Virus record (IMG/VR): IMGVR_UViG_3300046011_007876
Span: 1-57,759 of that record
Length of the DNA: 57,759 nt
Origin: a virus
Reading direction: 5' to 3' (one strand)
The notes beneath the pieces are model-generated. The model saw only the letters and a program-made list of their open reading frames with translations, made no database searches and was not told the DNA's origin. The position numbers and the translations under genes are program-made. Shown one piece after another: positions 1 through 7,223 of this stretch (positions within the stretch are counted from its first letter, which is position 1; each line of letters starts with the position of its first letter).

Positions 1-190
1 CCCAAAGTTTATTTAAGTCTAAAACAGAATCCCATTTGCAGTTAGTAGTTCCATAAGGCAAATCGCAAATAATAGCATCAATTGATTTATCATCAATAAA
101 AGGAAAAACATCAAAGCAATCAGCTTTCACAAAAGTACTGCCACTAACACGTGTTTGGCAAAATGGCTGTTCAGTAATTCTATCAATCAT
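1..190 (-). CDS. DNA adenine-type methyltransferase, N-terminal fragment (runs off window)
   Basis: An ATG at 190 opens a frame that stays open to the window edge (63 residues). It contains DLPYG at residues 43-47, the catalytic motif IV (D/N-P-P-Y type) of amino-methyltransferases that methylate adenine N6 or cytosine N4, followed by [16 protein letters not shown], a context I associate with Bacteroidota and phage adenine methyltransferases. The SAM-binding motif and target-recognition region would lie beyond the edge, so specificity cannot be stated. It is the last gene seen of a minus-strand series. Family call is good; substrate base is inferred from the D-x-P-Y form. Confidence 0.75.
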   Translation of the reverse strand, partial: MIDRITEQPFCQTRVSGSTFVKADCFDVFPFIDDKSIDAIICDLPYGTTNCKWDSVLDLNKLW

Positions 191-218
191 TCGTTCTTAA
201 TTTTAAAGTTTAGTAATT

Positions 219-299
219 CTATTTAAGTTCTGGTTCAGCCACTTCGCCAAGCCCGATAACGTTATGTGTAAGTGTTCCACCATTCCTTCTAATCAACAT
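219..299 (-). CDS. Possible small protein, 26 aa
   Basis: A short frame MLIRRNGGTLTHNVIGLGEV... begins at ATG 299, overlapping the end of the upstream gene by 11 nt, and stops at TAG 219. The stretch is richer in GC than its surroundings, and the overlap with the preceding stop resembles the coupling seen elsewhere in this genome. I do not recognise a family. It could be chance; conservation in related phages would decide. Confidence 0.3.
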   Translation of the reverse strand: MLIRRNGGTLTHNVIGLGEVAEPELK

Positions 300-597
300 A
301 TATTTTGTCACCAAATTTTGAATACATAAACATCATTAACAATTCCGCTTCCATATCAACAGAAGAATAGTGTGAGATAACCTCTTCACCGTTTTGATTT
401 AATTGATGTTTTTTTTCAATGAACTCACCTAATTCATCACAGTAATCGGAAAAGATTTTTTTATCTAATACCACATCGCAAATATTTATCAATCGCCACA
501 TCAAATAAATTTGTAAACTACACCCATAACCATATTCAACTATATGTTCACAATCTTTTGGCACTTGACCATTTGTTTTAAATTCGTATTTTTTCAT
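289..597 (-). CDS. Hypothetical protein, 102 aa
   Basis: The frame can be extended to 636, but the ATG at 597 (MKKYEFKTNGQVPKDCEHI...) is the better start: it follows an A-rich AAAAGAAAAAAAT stretch as is usual for Bacteroidota starts, and the extra 13 residues look like translated leader. The protein is mixed alpha/beta, with several Cys and aromatic residues in YGYGCSLQIYLMW, and no catalytic motif that I can name. It sits between two very small genes in the accessory region. Confidence 0.6.
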   Translation of the reverse strand: MKKYEFKTNGQVPKDCEHIVEYGYGCSLQIYLMWRLINICDVVLDKKIFSDYCDELGEFIEKKHQLNQNGEEVISHYSSVDMEAELLMMFMYSKFGDKIYVD

Positions 598-688
598 ATT
601 TTTTTCTTTTAAAATTTTGTGATTAATAATCCACACCTACACATAACAAAGTGTAAAAAACATTAAAACGATTTTTTACACTCAACCG

Positions 689-778
689 TTATAACCATTC
701 GGCCATATTATTTTTATCACTTCTACCCATTTGGTCATAAACCTCATCCAAATAAACATCTATTCTAACGTAACTCAT
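689..778 (-). CDS. Small protein, 29 aa, behind an early promoter
   Basis: ATG 778 to TAA 689 encodes MSYVRIDVYLDEVYDQMGRS..., 29 residues. Support comes from its position: a complete host-type promoter (TTTG, 20 nt, TAACTTTG) ends 15 nt upstream of the ATG, just after the terminator of the RNA ligase gene. I do not recognise the protein. A gene this small is uncertain, but an isolated promoter here otherwise has no obvious target until the gene at 597. Confidence 0.5.
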   Translation of the reverse strand: MSYVRIDVYLDEVYDQMGRSDKNNMAEWL

Positions 779-793
779 TTTTTTATATTTTTA

Positions 794-825
794 CAAAGTT
801 AATAAAAAAAAGTGACTCAACCAAA
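794..825 (-). promoter_or_regulatory. Host-type (Bacteroidota) promoter, TTTG-N20-TAACTTTG
   Basis: On the minus strand TTTG (825-822), a 20-nt spacer and TAACTTTG (801-794) match the -33/-7 consensus of Bacteroidota primary sigma factor. The -33 box lies inside the loop of the upstream terminator hairpin. Target: the small gene starting at 778. Confidence 0.65.
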
Positions 826-839
826 TTAATGGGAGTCAC
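803..839 (-). terminator. Intrinsic terminator of the RNA ligase gene, stop codon in the loop
   Basis: Minus-strand RNA: GTGACTC (839-833), a loop that contains the TAA stop of the ligase gene, GAGTCAC (818-812), then eight U. The 5' stem arm is the last codons of the gene (G-D-S). Confidence 0.75.
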
Positions 840-1959
840 CTACGTTATTTTTTTCACCATATATCAAGTAGTCAGGGTTGATTACTTTTGATACTTTTCT
901 ACGGTCACCAGTTATAGATTTAACAACAACACCTTCGTGTGGTACTTTGGTACTTTCTATGTTATTATTAAACACAAAAGTATCTTGTATTTCTTTAACC
1001 CATATACCCTGGTATAACAATTCAACCTGTGGTAATTGTAAACAATCAAAATGTACGGTTTCATTTATGTATGGTTGATACACTCCATCAACTTGGACAT
1101 CAAAACCGGCAAATTTAACATCAGTCAACCCATATTCGTAGTTTTTTTGTATACCGGCTCCGTATATCTCACCATATATTACAAAACCTTCGGTTAAATC
1201 AAGTGGCTCATAAGTATCTTTTACGTGATCCCACAACTTACCTCTTATATCGTATTGGTTTGCCACAGTTTTCCATACATCGGTGTCGTAGAATCCTTGA
1301 GAGTCGGATCCCTTTTCTACGTTATGAGAACCATAAACATATTCAAATGCTACCCATTTATTTCCAAAGAACATTTTAACACGGTCCAATAAAGAAAGTT
1401 TTTTCTTTCTTACGATTCCATATCTGGCATTTGTTCCGTGTAACTTACGAGTTATAACAACCTCATCTTCTTCATTGAACATATCTGGTACATTCTTCTG
1501 GTTAGGAAACTTGTAGTAAACGTGGAAGTTGGGGTTTTGGTGGTATTTTATTTTACGTCCACCAACACTTAACTGAACGGTTTTAACTGGGGGTTCGTAT
1601 TTAGTTACACCCAATATAGTCATCATATCATCACCTTCGTTTACATTGTTCTCCAAAGATTTTGGTGCCAAGTATTTGAATGGTATTAATAAGCATTCAG
1701 AATAAACTCCACGAAGTTTAACAGTGCGGACTCTTTGCCCTTTGCGAAGGTAGTTAGTTACACCCATTAAATCAGATAAATCCTGTGGTATTACAGCATC
1801 AGTAGTTGCAACAACAACCTTATCACCAACTTGATATTCACCTTTTTTGGTTATGGCGTTCCATCCACCAACAGTTACTAATTCTATATTATCAGCACCT
1901 GGTATTTCAGACACGGATCCTATTTTTCCTACGTATGCAACACTATTTAAATTTTTCAT
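826..1959 (-). CDS. RNA ligase with N-terminal OB-like module (DraRnl/Rnl5-like)
   Basis: This is an ATP-dependent polynucleotide ligase of 377 aa that should join 5'-phosphate and 3'-OH RNA ends through an enzyme-adenylate. Nucleotidyltransferase motif I is KLHGTN with the adenylated lysine at K172. A later EGFVIYGEIYG fits motif IIIa, EGVVVKS (about 343-349) is motif IV, and KVINPDYL fits motif V. The first about 130 residues (VGKIGSVSEIPGADNIELV, KGQRVRTVKLRG) resemble the OB-fold module that precedes the catalytic domain in Deinococcus Rnl. Phage RNA ligases usually repair host tRNAs cut by anticodon nucleases. Context supports repair: a cREC-like protein and a P-loop kinase lie a few kb downstream. 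It ends in its own terminator. Confidence 0.88.
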   Translation of the reverse strand: MKNLNSVAYVGKIGSVSEIPGADNIELVTVGGWNAITKKGEYQVGDKVVVATTDAVIPQDLSDLMGVTNYLRKGQRVRTVKLRGVYSECLLIPFKYLAPKSLENNVNEGDDMMTILGVTKYEPPVKTVQLSVGGRKIKYHQNPNFHVYYKFPNQKNVPDMFNEEDEVVITRKLHGTNARYGIVRKKKLSLLDRVKMFFGNKWVAFEYVYGSHNVEKGSDSQGFYDTDVWKTVANQYDIRGKLWDHVKDTYEPLDLTEGFVIYGEIYGAGIQKNYEYGLTDVKFAGFDVQVDGVYQPYINETVHFDCLQLPQVELLYQGIWVKEIQDTFVFNNNIESTKVPHEGVVVKSITGDRRKVSKVINPDYLIYGEKNNVGDSH

Positions 1960-1961
1960 TT

Positions 1962-2222
1962 TTATATATTTTCAAATTCTTCTTTTACTGAATCAATTTC
2001 TTCTTTCAATCTTTCAAGTTCTTTGGATAACATCTCTTTAATGGCTCCTTTGTTATAAAGACTAACCTCATCTTTTCTTGGAAAAGACCCTCCTATTGAG
2101 TAACCAATTGTCACACCTAAAGAACAAGATTTTAACGCAGATTCCAATTTATACTTCTGTCTTTCCAACCTATCAAGATCTTCTTTAATTTTTTTTGCTT
2201 TTTCAAATTTTTCTAATTCCAT
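1962..2222 (-). CDS. Small coiled-coil protein, 86 aa
   Basis: MELEKFEKAKKIKEDLDRLE... is strongly charged and helical at both ends, with a short Gly-rich central turn (GVTIGYSIGGSF); this looks like an antiparallel coiled-coil hairpin. Its ATG overlaps the stop of the upstream membrane peptide in TGATG, so translation is probably coupled, and it ends 3 nt before the ligase start. Function unknown; it may be a small scaffold or regulatory partner of its neighbours. Confidence 0.7.
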   Translation of the reverse strand: MELEKFEKAKKIKEDLDRLERQKYKLESALKSCSLGVTIGYSIGGSFPRKDEVSLYNKGAIKEMLSKELERLKEEIDSVKEEFENI

Positions 2223-2353
2223 CAGTCATTCATTTTTAAACTAGGTGTTAATAACAAAGCAAAAAGACACATAGCACTTCCTGTAAAGTAAACTGCGGTT
2301 CCTATTAATCCAAAGAAACCTAAATAAATCAAACTAATTCCTAAATATTTCAT
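2222..2353 (-). CDS. Small membrane protein, 43 aa
   Basis: ATG 2353 to TGA 2222 encodes MKYLGISLIYLGFFGLIGTA... with two hydrophobic stretches (about 4-23 and 25-38), so it should sit in the inner membrane as a hairpin. The TAccTTTG promoter box ends 4 nt before the ATG, and the stop overlaps the next start (TGATG). Both features argue that it is real. No family recognised. Confidence 0.65.
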   Translation of the reverse strand: MKYLGISLIYLGFFGLIGTAVYFTGSAMCLFALLLTPSLKMND

Positions 2354-2357
2354 ATCA

Positions 2358-2365
2358 CAAAGGTA
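2358..2365 (-). promoter_or_regulatory. Host-type -7 box TAccTTTG, 4 nt before the start codon
   Basis: TACCTTTG on the minus strand followed by TGAT and ATG 2353. The 4-nt spacing repeats at four other genes. No clear -33 TTTG is visible, so this site is weaker than the others. Confidence 0.45.
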
Positions 2366-2377
2366 TAAATAATTTTT

Positions 2378-2899
2378 TTAATTATCACTATCTTCTTCAA
2401 GATATTTCTTCATTGATTTTGGTTCAACAAAATCCCACTTTTTACTTTCAAATTCTTCAATCCATTCTTTCAAATCTTCTCTTGTCCATATTGGTCCAAA
2501 AGAAGGTCTGTATTGGAATGGTACATTATCTTTATTTTCCCACTCATCAAGTCGTTGTGTTACATCATCAATAAAGTTTTTAGTTTTAGTGTGTTTAATC
2601 CACTCTCTGTAATCGTCTTCAGATTTAATAAACATAACATCACCATAATTATAAAACTCCATTTCAGGAAATTCTAAATTGGGGTTGTTGGTATAAACAT
2701 CAACAATACCATTGTCTCCGTAATATGAATCACAAAGTTCTCTTAAAGAATATAAACTACTTGGTCTTTCTTCCCAGACACTACCGAACTGACGGACAGA
2801 ACAGATATACAAATACCCATCTTCATAAGAATTTATTTTATATTCAATTTTATTTCGTAATGAAATAAGTTCGTCCATTGTTAGTTTATCTAAGTTCAT
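2378..2899 (-). CDS. Hypothetical protein, 173 aa
   Basis: The protein begins with an acidic helix (MNLDKLTMDELISLRNKIEY), has a mixed middle rich in Tyr and Asn, and ends in an acidic tail (KKYLEEDSDN). It contains no catalytic motif that I can identify. Its start overlaps the stop of the 83-aa gene upstream by 4 nt (ATGA), so the two are likely co-translated. Confidence 0.65.
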   Translation of the reverse strand: MNLDKLTMDELISLRNKIEYKINSYEDGYLYICSVRQFGSVWEERPSSLYSLRELCDSYYGDNGIVDVYTNNPNLEFPEMEFYNYGDVMFIKSEDDYREWIKHTKTKNFIDDVTQRLDEWENKDNVPFQYRPSFGPIWTREDLKEWIEEFESKKWDFVEPKSMKKYLEEDSDN

Positions 2900-3147
2900 A
2901 GTATTATGTATGTTGATAAAGCATTACGTATCATTCTAATTTTTTCAAGTATTTCTTCTGGCGTTTCTTTAACTTTGAAACCTCCGTTATTATGTGTTGT
3001 TACACCAACCACAGTATGTTTTTTTGATATTGGTTCTCCTTGATGCCACATTTGACTTTCCTTTACTTCGTAAAAATGTCCAATTTCATTAATATTGATG
3101 TAAATGAAACTATCGTCTTTATGGGATGTTAATTTAATTAGTTTCAT
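2896..3147 (-). CDS. Hypothetical protein, 83 aa
   Basis: MKLIKLTSHKDDSFIYININ... reads as a small beta-rich domain followed by a helix (PEEILEKIRMIRNAL). The arrangement (expression of an interface residue set, then HTVVGVTTHNNGGFKVKETPEEI) resembles small phage or plasmid proteins of the flagellar FlbD/phage-like beta type, but I cannot assign it. It overlaps the next gene by 4 nt and lies 2 nt after the previous one, within one operon. Confidence 0.6.
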   Translation of the reverse strand: MKLIKLTSHKDDSFIYININEIGHFYEVKESQMWHQGEPISKKHTVVGVTTHNNGGFKVKETPEEILEKIRMIRNALSTYIIL

Positions 3148-3148
3148 A

Positions 3149-3532
3149 TTATTTCTCTTTTTGTTCTACAATCTCAATTAGCTTTTCAAGACAAACAAGT
3201 TCTGCTTTTTCATAAGTTTTGTAACCATCTTTTGATAAATCACGCGAACCATATTTAAACTTACCTGTTTTATACCAAAAGCAATTCATATCAGTTATCC
3301 AAAAAATTTCAGATTGTAACTGATACTTCTCTCTAAACCATCTAAATGCTTGTTGCCAAGTTAGTGCTAAAATATAATCTTCCTCTCCTTCCAAAAAATC
3401 TATTGTTGCTAATTGAATATCAATTTTCTTATATTCTTCTTGTTCTGTGTACCAATATCCAAAACAAGGCTCATCAAATCCAAGTTGCTTCATCTTTAAA
3501 GCTAACTCATAAGGTACAAATTCTTTTTCCAT
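3149..3532 (-). CDS. Bacteroidota-type MEKEF family protein, copy 1 (127 aa)
   Basis: It starts MEKEFVPYELALKMKQLGFD and has the core AFRWFREKYQLQSEI followed by WITDMNCFWYKTGKFKY and a C-terminal helix with CLEKLIEIVEQ. This family is, from memory, widespread in Bacteroidota genomes and their phages and has no established function. It is a tandem duplicate of the next gene upstream in transcription (3534-3947): the C-terminal two thirds are nearly identical even in DNA, while the segment from about residue 20 to 65 is unrelated, as if that part were exchanged or under diversification. Confidence 0.8.
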   Translation of the reverse strand: MEKEFVPYELALKMKQLGFDEPCFGYWYTEQEEYKKIDIQLATIDFLEGEEDYILALTWQQAFRWFREKYQLQSEIFWITDMNCFWYKTGKFKYGSRDLSKDGYKTYEKAELVCLEKLIEIVEQKEK

Positions 3533-3533
3533 T

Positions 3534-3947
3534 CTATTCTGATTTAATTTGTTCTACAATTTCAATTAACTTTTCAAGACAAGCAAGTTCTGTTTCTTCG
3601 TAAGTTTTATAATCATTTTTTGATAAATCACGTGAACTATATTTAAACTTACCTGTTTTATACCAAAAACAGTTCATATCAGTTATCCAAAGAATTTCAG
3701 ATTGTAACTGATACTTCTCTCTAAACCATCTAAATGCTTGTGAGTAGGTTGGTGCCGATGTAAAATGTTCAGGAATTTCAGAGTTCTTACAAGTGGCAAA
3801 ACCTGTTCTAATATACTCATCTCTATCATCAACACCACAAGGTTTTTCTTCAAAGTTCTCTACTTGATAAAAAGCAAAACAAGACCCATTATACCCAAGT
3901 TTTTTCATCCTTAAAGCAAGTGAGTATATAACAAATTCTTTTTCCAT
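3534..3947 (-). CDS. Bacteroidota-type MEKEF family protein, copy 2 (137 aa)
   Basis: The open frame reaches further upstream, but the real start is ATG 3947 (MEKEFVIYSLALRMKKLGYN): it aligns with the start of the neighbouring copy, and the promoter box TATCTTTG ends 4 nt before it, while the longer frame would run through the cREC-like gene. The conserved AFRWFREKYQLQSEI and WITDMNCFWYKTGKFKY segments match copy 1; the variable segment (VENFEEKPCGVDDRDEYIRT) does not. Function unknown. It is the first gene of a transcription unit that runs toward 2.4 kb. Confidence 0.8.
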   Translation of the reverse strand: MEKEFVIYSLALRMKKLGYNGSCFAFYQVENFEEKPCGVDDRDEYIRTGFATCKNSEIPEHFTSAPTYSQAFRWFREKYQLQSEILWITDMNCFWYKTGKFKYSSRDLSKNDYKTYEETELACLEKLIEIVEQIKSE

Positions 3948-3948
3948 A

Positions 3949-4371
3949 TCACAAAGATAAATGTTTTTTTGCATTTTCCAAAAATAATTCAATATTTTTT
4001 TTACCAACAGGATTTGCCGAATGGACCAAATATTCCGGTAATGGTTGGTTTTCATCCGCACAATATTCAACAAGGAATTTAGCACAATCAAGTCCAGTTT
4101 TTTCTTTGATGTTGTCGTAATCCAAAGTTCCTTTGGTTGCAACATTTCTAAAATATTCATCCATTGCAGTATCACCAAGGTCGTGATCAAATGATACAAA
4201 TTCAGGAGCACCATTTACTTCTAAGTATTGTACGAACTCGTCATAGTTTCTTACAACATCCCAATCATTCTCCCAATAAAACTTATTATGTTTATCAGGA
4301 ACCAATCCTATTGCGTCCTTTGGTGAACGCACGTCATCTAAAAAAAGTTTACAATTCTTCATATAATCCAT
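3949..4371 (-). CDS. cREC-like (cyclic-phosphate processing receiver) domain protein, 140 aa
   Basis: KLFLDDVRSPKDA near the N-terminus has the acidic pair D12-D13 of a receiver-like fold. WDVVRNYDEFVQYL, VSFDHDLGD, TGLDCAKFLVEY and VHSANPVGKKNIE are the signature blocks I associate with the stand-alone cREC family, which has been proposed to act on cyclic phosphate RNA ends and is often found near RNA-repair genes. That fits the RNA ligase and P-loop kinase in this region, though the enzymatic role is unproven. ATG 4371 overlaps the end of the upstream gene; ATG 4362 (MKNCKLFLDD) is an equally good start. Confidence 0.75.
   Translation of the reverse strand: MDYMKNCKLFLDDVRSPKDAIGLVPDKHNKFYWENDWDVVRNYDEFVQYLEVNGAPEFVSFDHDLGDTAMDEYFRNVATKGTLDYDNIKEKTGLDCAKFLVEYCADENQPLPEYLVHSANPVGKKNIELFLENAKKHLSL
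3952..3982 (-). promoter_or_regulatory. Host-type promoter, TTTG-N19-TATCTTTG
   Basis: Minus strand: TTTG (3982-3979), 19 nt, TATCTTTG (3959-3952), TGAT, ATG at 3947. This is a full Bacteroidota consensus. The predicted transcript start falls at or next to the start codon. Confidence 0.75.
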
Positions 4372-4891
4372 TTTCTTCGTCGTCTTTCATCATTTGTGTT
4401 AATCTAGCTTCTCTCGAATACTTTCGTATAAGTTTGAATATCTCTGTAATATCCGTAAATTCAGATACAGGACTATCATTTCTTCCTGGAAGAAATATTA
4501 AAGTAAATCCGTGATTTGCCTCAAACTTTTCGGTAACTCTAATTCCACAGATTTCATCAATATAAACCCAAGGAAAGTTTCCCGATAGTTTTACATCAAT
4601 TCCTATTTTTTTCAATCTTTCAACAAACCTTGTAATCTTATCACCGGTTAGTTTTGTTGGACTTTCAGTTTCCACGTAAGTCCCAAATTTAGTTTCTTTT
4701 ATTTTCATACTAGAATTTTTCCATTCTTTCCAAACATCAAAGTCTTTAAGTTTTTCTAAAAACTCATCATCCATTTTTTTTGCTTGTTCAAATAATTCAT
4801 CAAACCTATCCCAATTTAAGTTAAGAAATGTTGTATCACCATCTTTTTCAAATTGTTCTTTTAACCATTTTAACGTCTGTTTTACTTCCAT
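4349..4891 (-). CDS. Hypothetical protein, 180 aa
   Basis: An N-terminal charged helical half (MEVKQTLKWLKEQFEKDGDT...) is followed by a compact alpha/beta part with SGNFPWVYIDEICGIRVTEKF and NHGFTLIFLPGR. I recall similar SGNFPW..Y/NHGFT pairs in other Bacteroidota phage proteins without assigned function. It overlaps both neighbours (44 nt upstream, 23 nt downstream), typical for this packed operon. Confidence 0.65.
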   Translation of the reverse strand: MEVKQTLKWLKEQFEKDGDTTFLNLNWDRFDELFEQAKKMDDEFLEKLKDFDVWKEWKNSSMKIKETKFGTYVETESPTKLTGDKITRFVERLKKIGIDVKLSGNFPWVYIDEICGIRVTEKFEANHGFTLIFLPGRNDSPVSEFTDITEIFKLIRKYSREARLTQMMKDDEENGLYEEL

Positions 4892-5048
4892 AACATTCTA
4901 ATTTTTTATCTTTAACATTCCACAAATCTTTTTTTCCCTCAGTCATATGACAATTGTGTTTCTTACCAGTTCTGTCGGCAAAATCAACAATCATATCATT
5001 ATGACGATTACGAATAAAGTGGGGACATTCTTTACAAGGTTTTTTCAT
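4848..5048 (-). CDS. Small Cys/His zinc-binding protein, 66 aa
   Basis: MKKPCKECPHFIRNRHNDMI carries C5, C8 and nearby His; KKHNCHMTEGKK and a last Cys (LECYG) complete a likely zinc site (two Cys near the start, Cys/His in the middle). Small CKECP(F/H) proteins are common in phages, with no firm function. It overlaps the following gene by 44 nt. Confidence 0.65.
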   Translation of the reverse strand: MKKPCKECPHFIRNRHNDMIVDFADRTGKKHNCHMTEGKKDLWNVKDKKLECYGSKTDVKMVKRTI

Positions 5049-5052
5049 AATA

Positions 5053-5265
5053 CTAAACCTTTACCCAACCAAATTTATTTTCAGAACTAACTTTAATTAA
5101 ACCTTTCTCAACCAAATCATATGCAATATTCCAAGATTTATATGCGATTACTTTTTCATAACCTTTTTTGTCTTTAGTTATTAAATAGATATTATCAAAT
5201 TGCCAAACAATACCTTCTTTTTCTAAGACATCCATAAATAATTGTTCCTTCTTTGTTAATTTCAT
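5053..5265 (-). CDS. Small winged-helix-like protein, 70 aa
   Basis: MKLTKKEQLFMDVLEKEGIV starts like a MarR/winged-helix helix, followed by a beta hairpin (NIYLITKDKKGYEKVIAY), a second helix (SWNIAYDLVEKGLIKV) and a C-terminal strand (KFGWVKV). This pattern suggests a small DNA-binding or protein-binding winged helix, but no homologue is recognised. A consensus host-type promoter sits directly at the start codon, so it is probably an early gene leading the operon that runs to 3.9 kb. Confidence 0.65.
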   Translation of the reverse strand: MKLTKKEQLFMDVLEKEGIVWQFDNIYLITKDKKGYEKVIAYKSWNIAYDLVEKGLIKVSSENKFGWVKV

Positions 5266-5269
5266 AAGA

Positions 5270-5301
5270 CAAAGATAGAAAATTATTTTAAATTAACCAA
5301 A
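5270..5301 (-). promoter_or_regulatory. Host-type promoter, TTTG-N20-TATCTTTG
   Basis: Minus strand: TTTG (5301-5298), 20 nt, TATCTTTG (5277-5270), then TCTT and ATG at 5265. It is a strong match, with a 4-nt gap to the start codon. Confidence 0.75.
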
Positions 5302-6531
5302 TTATTTTTTGTATTTGTAGGAAGTTTCTATTGGTCTTTTACCATATCTTTTTTCCATAAGTTTTTGGTGTAATTCCCAATCTAATATAGATTCATTTGT
5401 TTGACCTTTTTCGTCAGGAATTAATGAATAAACTTTTGATATTCTTTTAATTAGTTTTGTTGCAACATAATTAAATCTTTCACATTCATCTTTGAAAAAG
5501 TCCATCTCTCTATTTTCATATTTTGTTACGTGATTACGATATTTGTTAAGAAGTTTTGTTTTGCTTTCTGATGGTGCTTTTCCTCCAAACAATTGTGAAA
5601 AAGGTCCCATTTTTGAAAACATAGTTTCTTTAATGGATAAAATATATTTTTCAAAAAATTCCATTTTTGTGTTTGATAAATTAATATAAACTAACTCTAA
5701 AACCATTTTTATATTTTCTTTGGGTGAATTTTCTTTTGGATTTTCTCCGGCGTGTTCAAGTAAAGCAAAAACTCTATCCATTTGATCGTACAAACTTTGA
5801 ATTAAATATTCAAAAGAAAAATTTTGTATTTTCTTTAATTCTTTAATTACATCATCATTCATTAAAAATTCATAAAAATTTTCTCTTGTAATTCCTTTTT
5901 GAGTCATTCTTGATGCAACTTCTGTTGGTCTAACCACATTTTCTTCATTTTGAATAAAATAACTATATCTCATAAATTCATTAATAACTGGTATTCCAAA
6001 GTTTAGTCGACCTGAAGAGTAAGTTTGGTAATCCGCAGTATCACCGGCTAATCCTTTTGTTTTTTTACTTCTTTTAAATCTGTGCATTAATTCATGAGCC
6101 ATTGTTGATATATTTTGTGTTTCATATTGTATAAAACTATTATATAAATCACTTGGTTGCCATCCTTCTGGAACAATAAACTGAATAAATAAATCAATAG
6201 TTGATGTTTCAGCGTTAATTTGCATCATAATACCCTCATCAAAATTAAATTCATTTCCAACACCCATTGAAGCAATTACAGCTTCAGTACCATCATATTC
6301 CTCTAATTCTTCAACTTTTATAAGTAAATTTAAATTTGTAAAATTTACATCAGAAACCCTTAAATCAATTTCAATATCTTCAAATAAGTATTCTTCTTCA
6401 GTTGAGTTAATTTCTTTTAATTTACTTTTAACAATATCATATAGTACTTTTCCTTCATCAAGAATATTTTCTGGAACACCTACGGCCTCTTTGATTAATT
6501 TTAATTGAGATTCTGTTATAATGATTTTCAT
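5302..6531 (-). CDS. Predicted zinc metalloprotease with N-terminal ITESQ peptide, 409 aa
   Basis: HELMH at residues 146-150 is a zincin HExxH motif preceded by a helix (NISTMAHELMH) and followed by a distant PTEVASR segment that could supply the third, Glu ligand as in gluzincins. The rest is helical with no signal peptide. The N-terminus MKIIITESQLKLIKEA is the short amphipathic peptide shared in style with several other proteins here, and a TATTTATT late-type motif is 3 nt before the ATG, suggesting a late, perhaps virion-packed protease. Substrate unknown. Protease call is from one motif; the packaging idea is inference. Confidence 0.7.
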   Translation of the reverse strand: MKIIITESQLKLIKEAVGVPENILDEGKVLYDIVKSKLKEINSTEEEYLFEDIEIDLRVSDVNFTNLNLLIKVEELEEYDGTEAVIASMGVGNEFNFDEGIMMQINAETSTIDLFIQFIVPEGWQPSDLYNSFIQYETQNISTMAHELMHRFKRSKKTKGLAGDTADYQTYSSGRLNFGIPVINEFMRYSYFIQNEENVVRPTEVASRMTQKGITRENFYEFLMNDDVIKELKKIQNFSFEYLIQSLYDQMDRVFALLEHAGENPKENSPKENIKMVLELVYINLSNTKMEFFEKYILSIKETMFSKMGPFSQLFGGKAPSESKTKLLNKYRNHVTKYENREMDFFKDECERFNYVATKLIKRISKVYSLIPDEKGQTNESILDWELHQKLMEKRYGKRPIETSYKYKK

Positions 6532-6534
6532 AAT

Positions 6535-6542
6535 AATAAATA
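6535..6542 (-). promoter_or_regulatory. Late-type motif TATTTATT before the metalloprotease
   Basis: The motif ends 3 nt upstream of ATG 6531. It belongs to the TATTTAT(A/T) class found before many genes between 5 and 48 kb. Confidence 0.45.
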
Positions 6543-6557
6543 TAATAGAGTTGTGAT

Positions 6558-7211
6558 TTAACCCACAACTCCTATTAAATTGTCTAAATGGTGATCTCCG
6601 GATATATCAGACCCTACCGGTCTTTTATTCATCATTTTAATGATATCTGAAATATCATATGGATTCATACCATTTCCATCCATTCCAACATCCAATCTTT
6701 TTCCGTTACCAAATTTATTTTCTCTACCTAAATGAACGTGACCATGTAAATGAATTACACCTTTGTTTAGACCGTTCCAGCTTTGGAGTGGGTAATGACA
6801 TAATACAAAGCTTACATCGTTAATTTTAACTTCAAGATAATGGTTGACACTTAAAAACCGATTTTGTATGTCACCTCTGTTATTTTCAATATGATGGTCG
6901 TGATTTCCTAATATTAGATGAATGTTTTTGCAAACCAATCTATCAAGGAATAATCCTATATTATCAAAACCACCAAATGAAACATCACCTAACATTATTA
7001 GTGTGTCGTCTTGTCTTACCATATTGTTAATACCATCAATAATTCTTTCGTTCATTTGTTCAATAGTTTCAAAATCCCTAACCGAATCAACTGGTATTTC
7101 ACCATCCTGGGTTCTCCAGTTTGTCACACCACGAACAATATTTTTATGACCGTAGTGTGTGTCTGAAGTTATGAATACTTTTCCTGTTGTTAATATTTTT
7201 TTAAAGTTCAT
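6558..7211 (-). CDS. Calcineurin-like metallophosphoesterase, 217 aa
   Basis: The motifs of the dinuclear metal site occur in order: SDTHYGH (D17, H19), LGDVSFGG, GNHDHH, CHYPLQSW and LHGHVH. The family hydrolyses phosphomonoesters or diesters; this compact form with SDTHYGHKNI is typical of small phage and bacterial enzymes whose substrates are unknown. It is the third gene of a unit kinase - WCT protein - phosphoesterase (8578 to 6558). With the RNA ligase nearby, end-processing of nucleic acids is an attractive but unproven role. Confidence 0.85.
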   Translation of the reverse strand: MNFKKILTTGKVFITSDTHYGHKNIVRGVTNWRTQDGEIPVDSVRDFETIEQMNERIIDGINNMVRQDDTLIMLGDVSFGGFDNIGLFLDRLVCKNIHLILGNHDHHIENNRGDIQNRFLSVNHYLEVKINDVSFVLCHYPLQSWNGLNKGVIHLHGHVHLGRENKFGNGKRLDVGMDGNGMNPYDISDIIKMMNKRPVGSDISGDHHLDNLIGVVG

Positions 7212-7223
7212 AATTTTTATTTT

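Noticed and set aside
190-300. Integron-like attC site (GATAACGTTATGTG...)
   Set aside because: Only a short inverted core is present; no paired outer arms and no integrase in the window.
3948-4214. Extended N-terminus for the second MEKEF gene
   Set aside because: The extension runs through the cREC-like gene in another frame; the copy alignment and the promoter 4 nt before ATG 3947 fix the start.
5070-5077. Additional TAAATTTG promoter box
   Set aside because: It lies inside a coding region with no -33 box and is expected by chance in AT-rich DNA.
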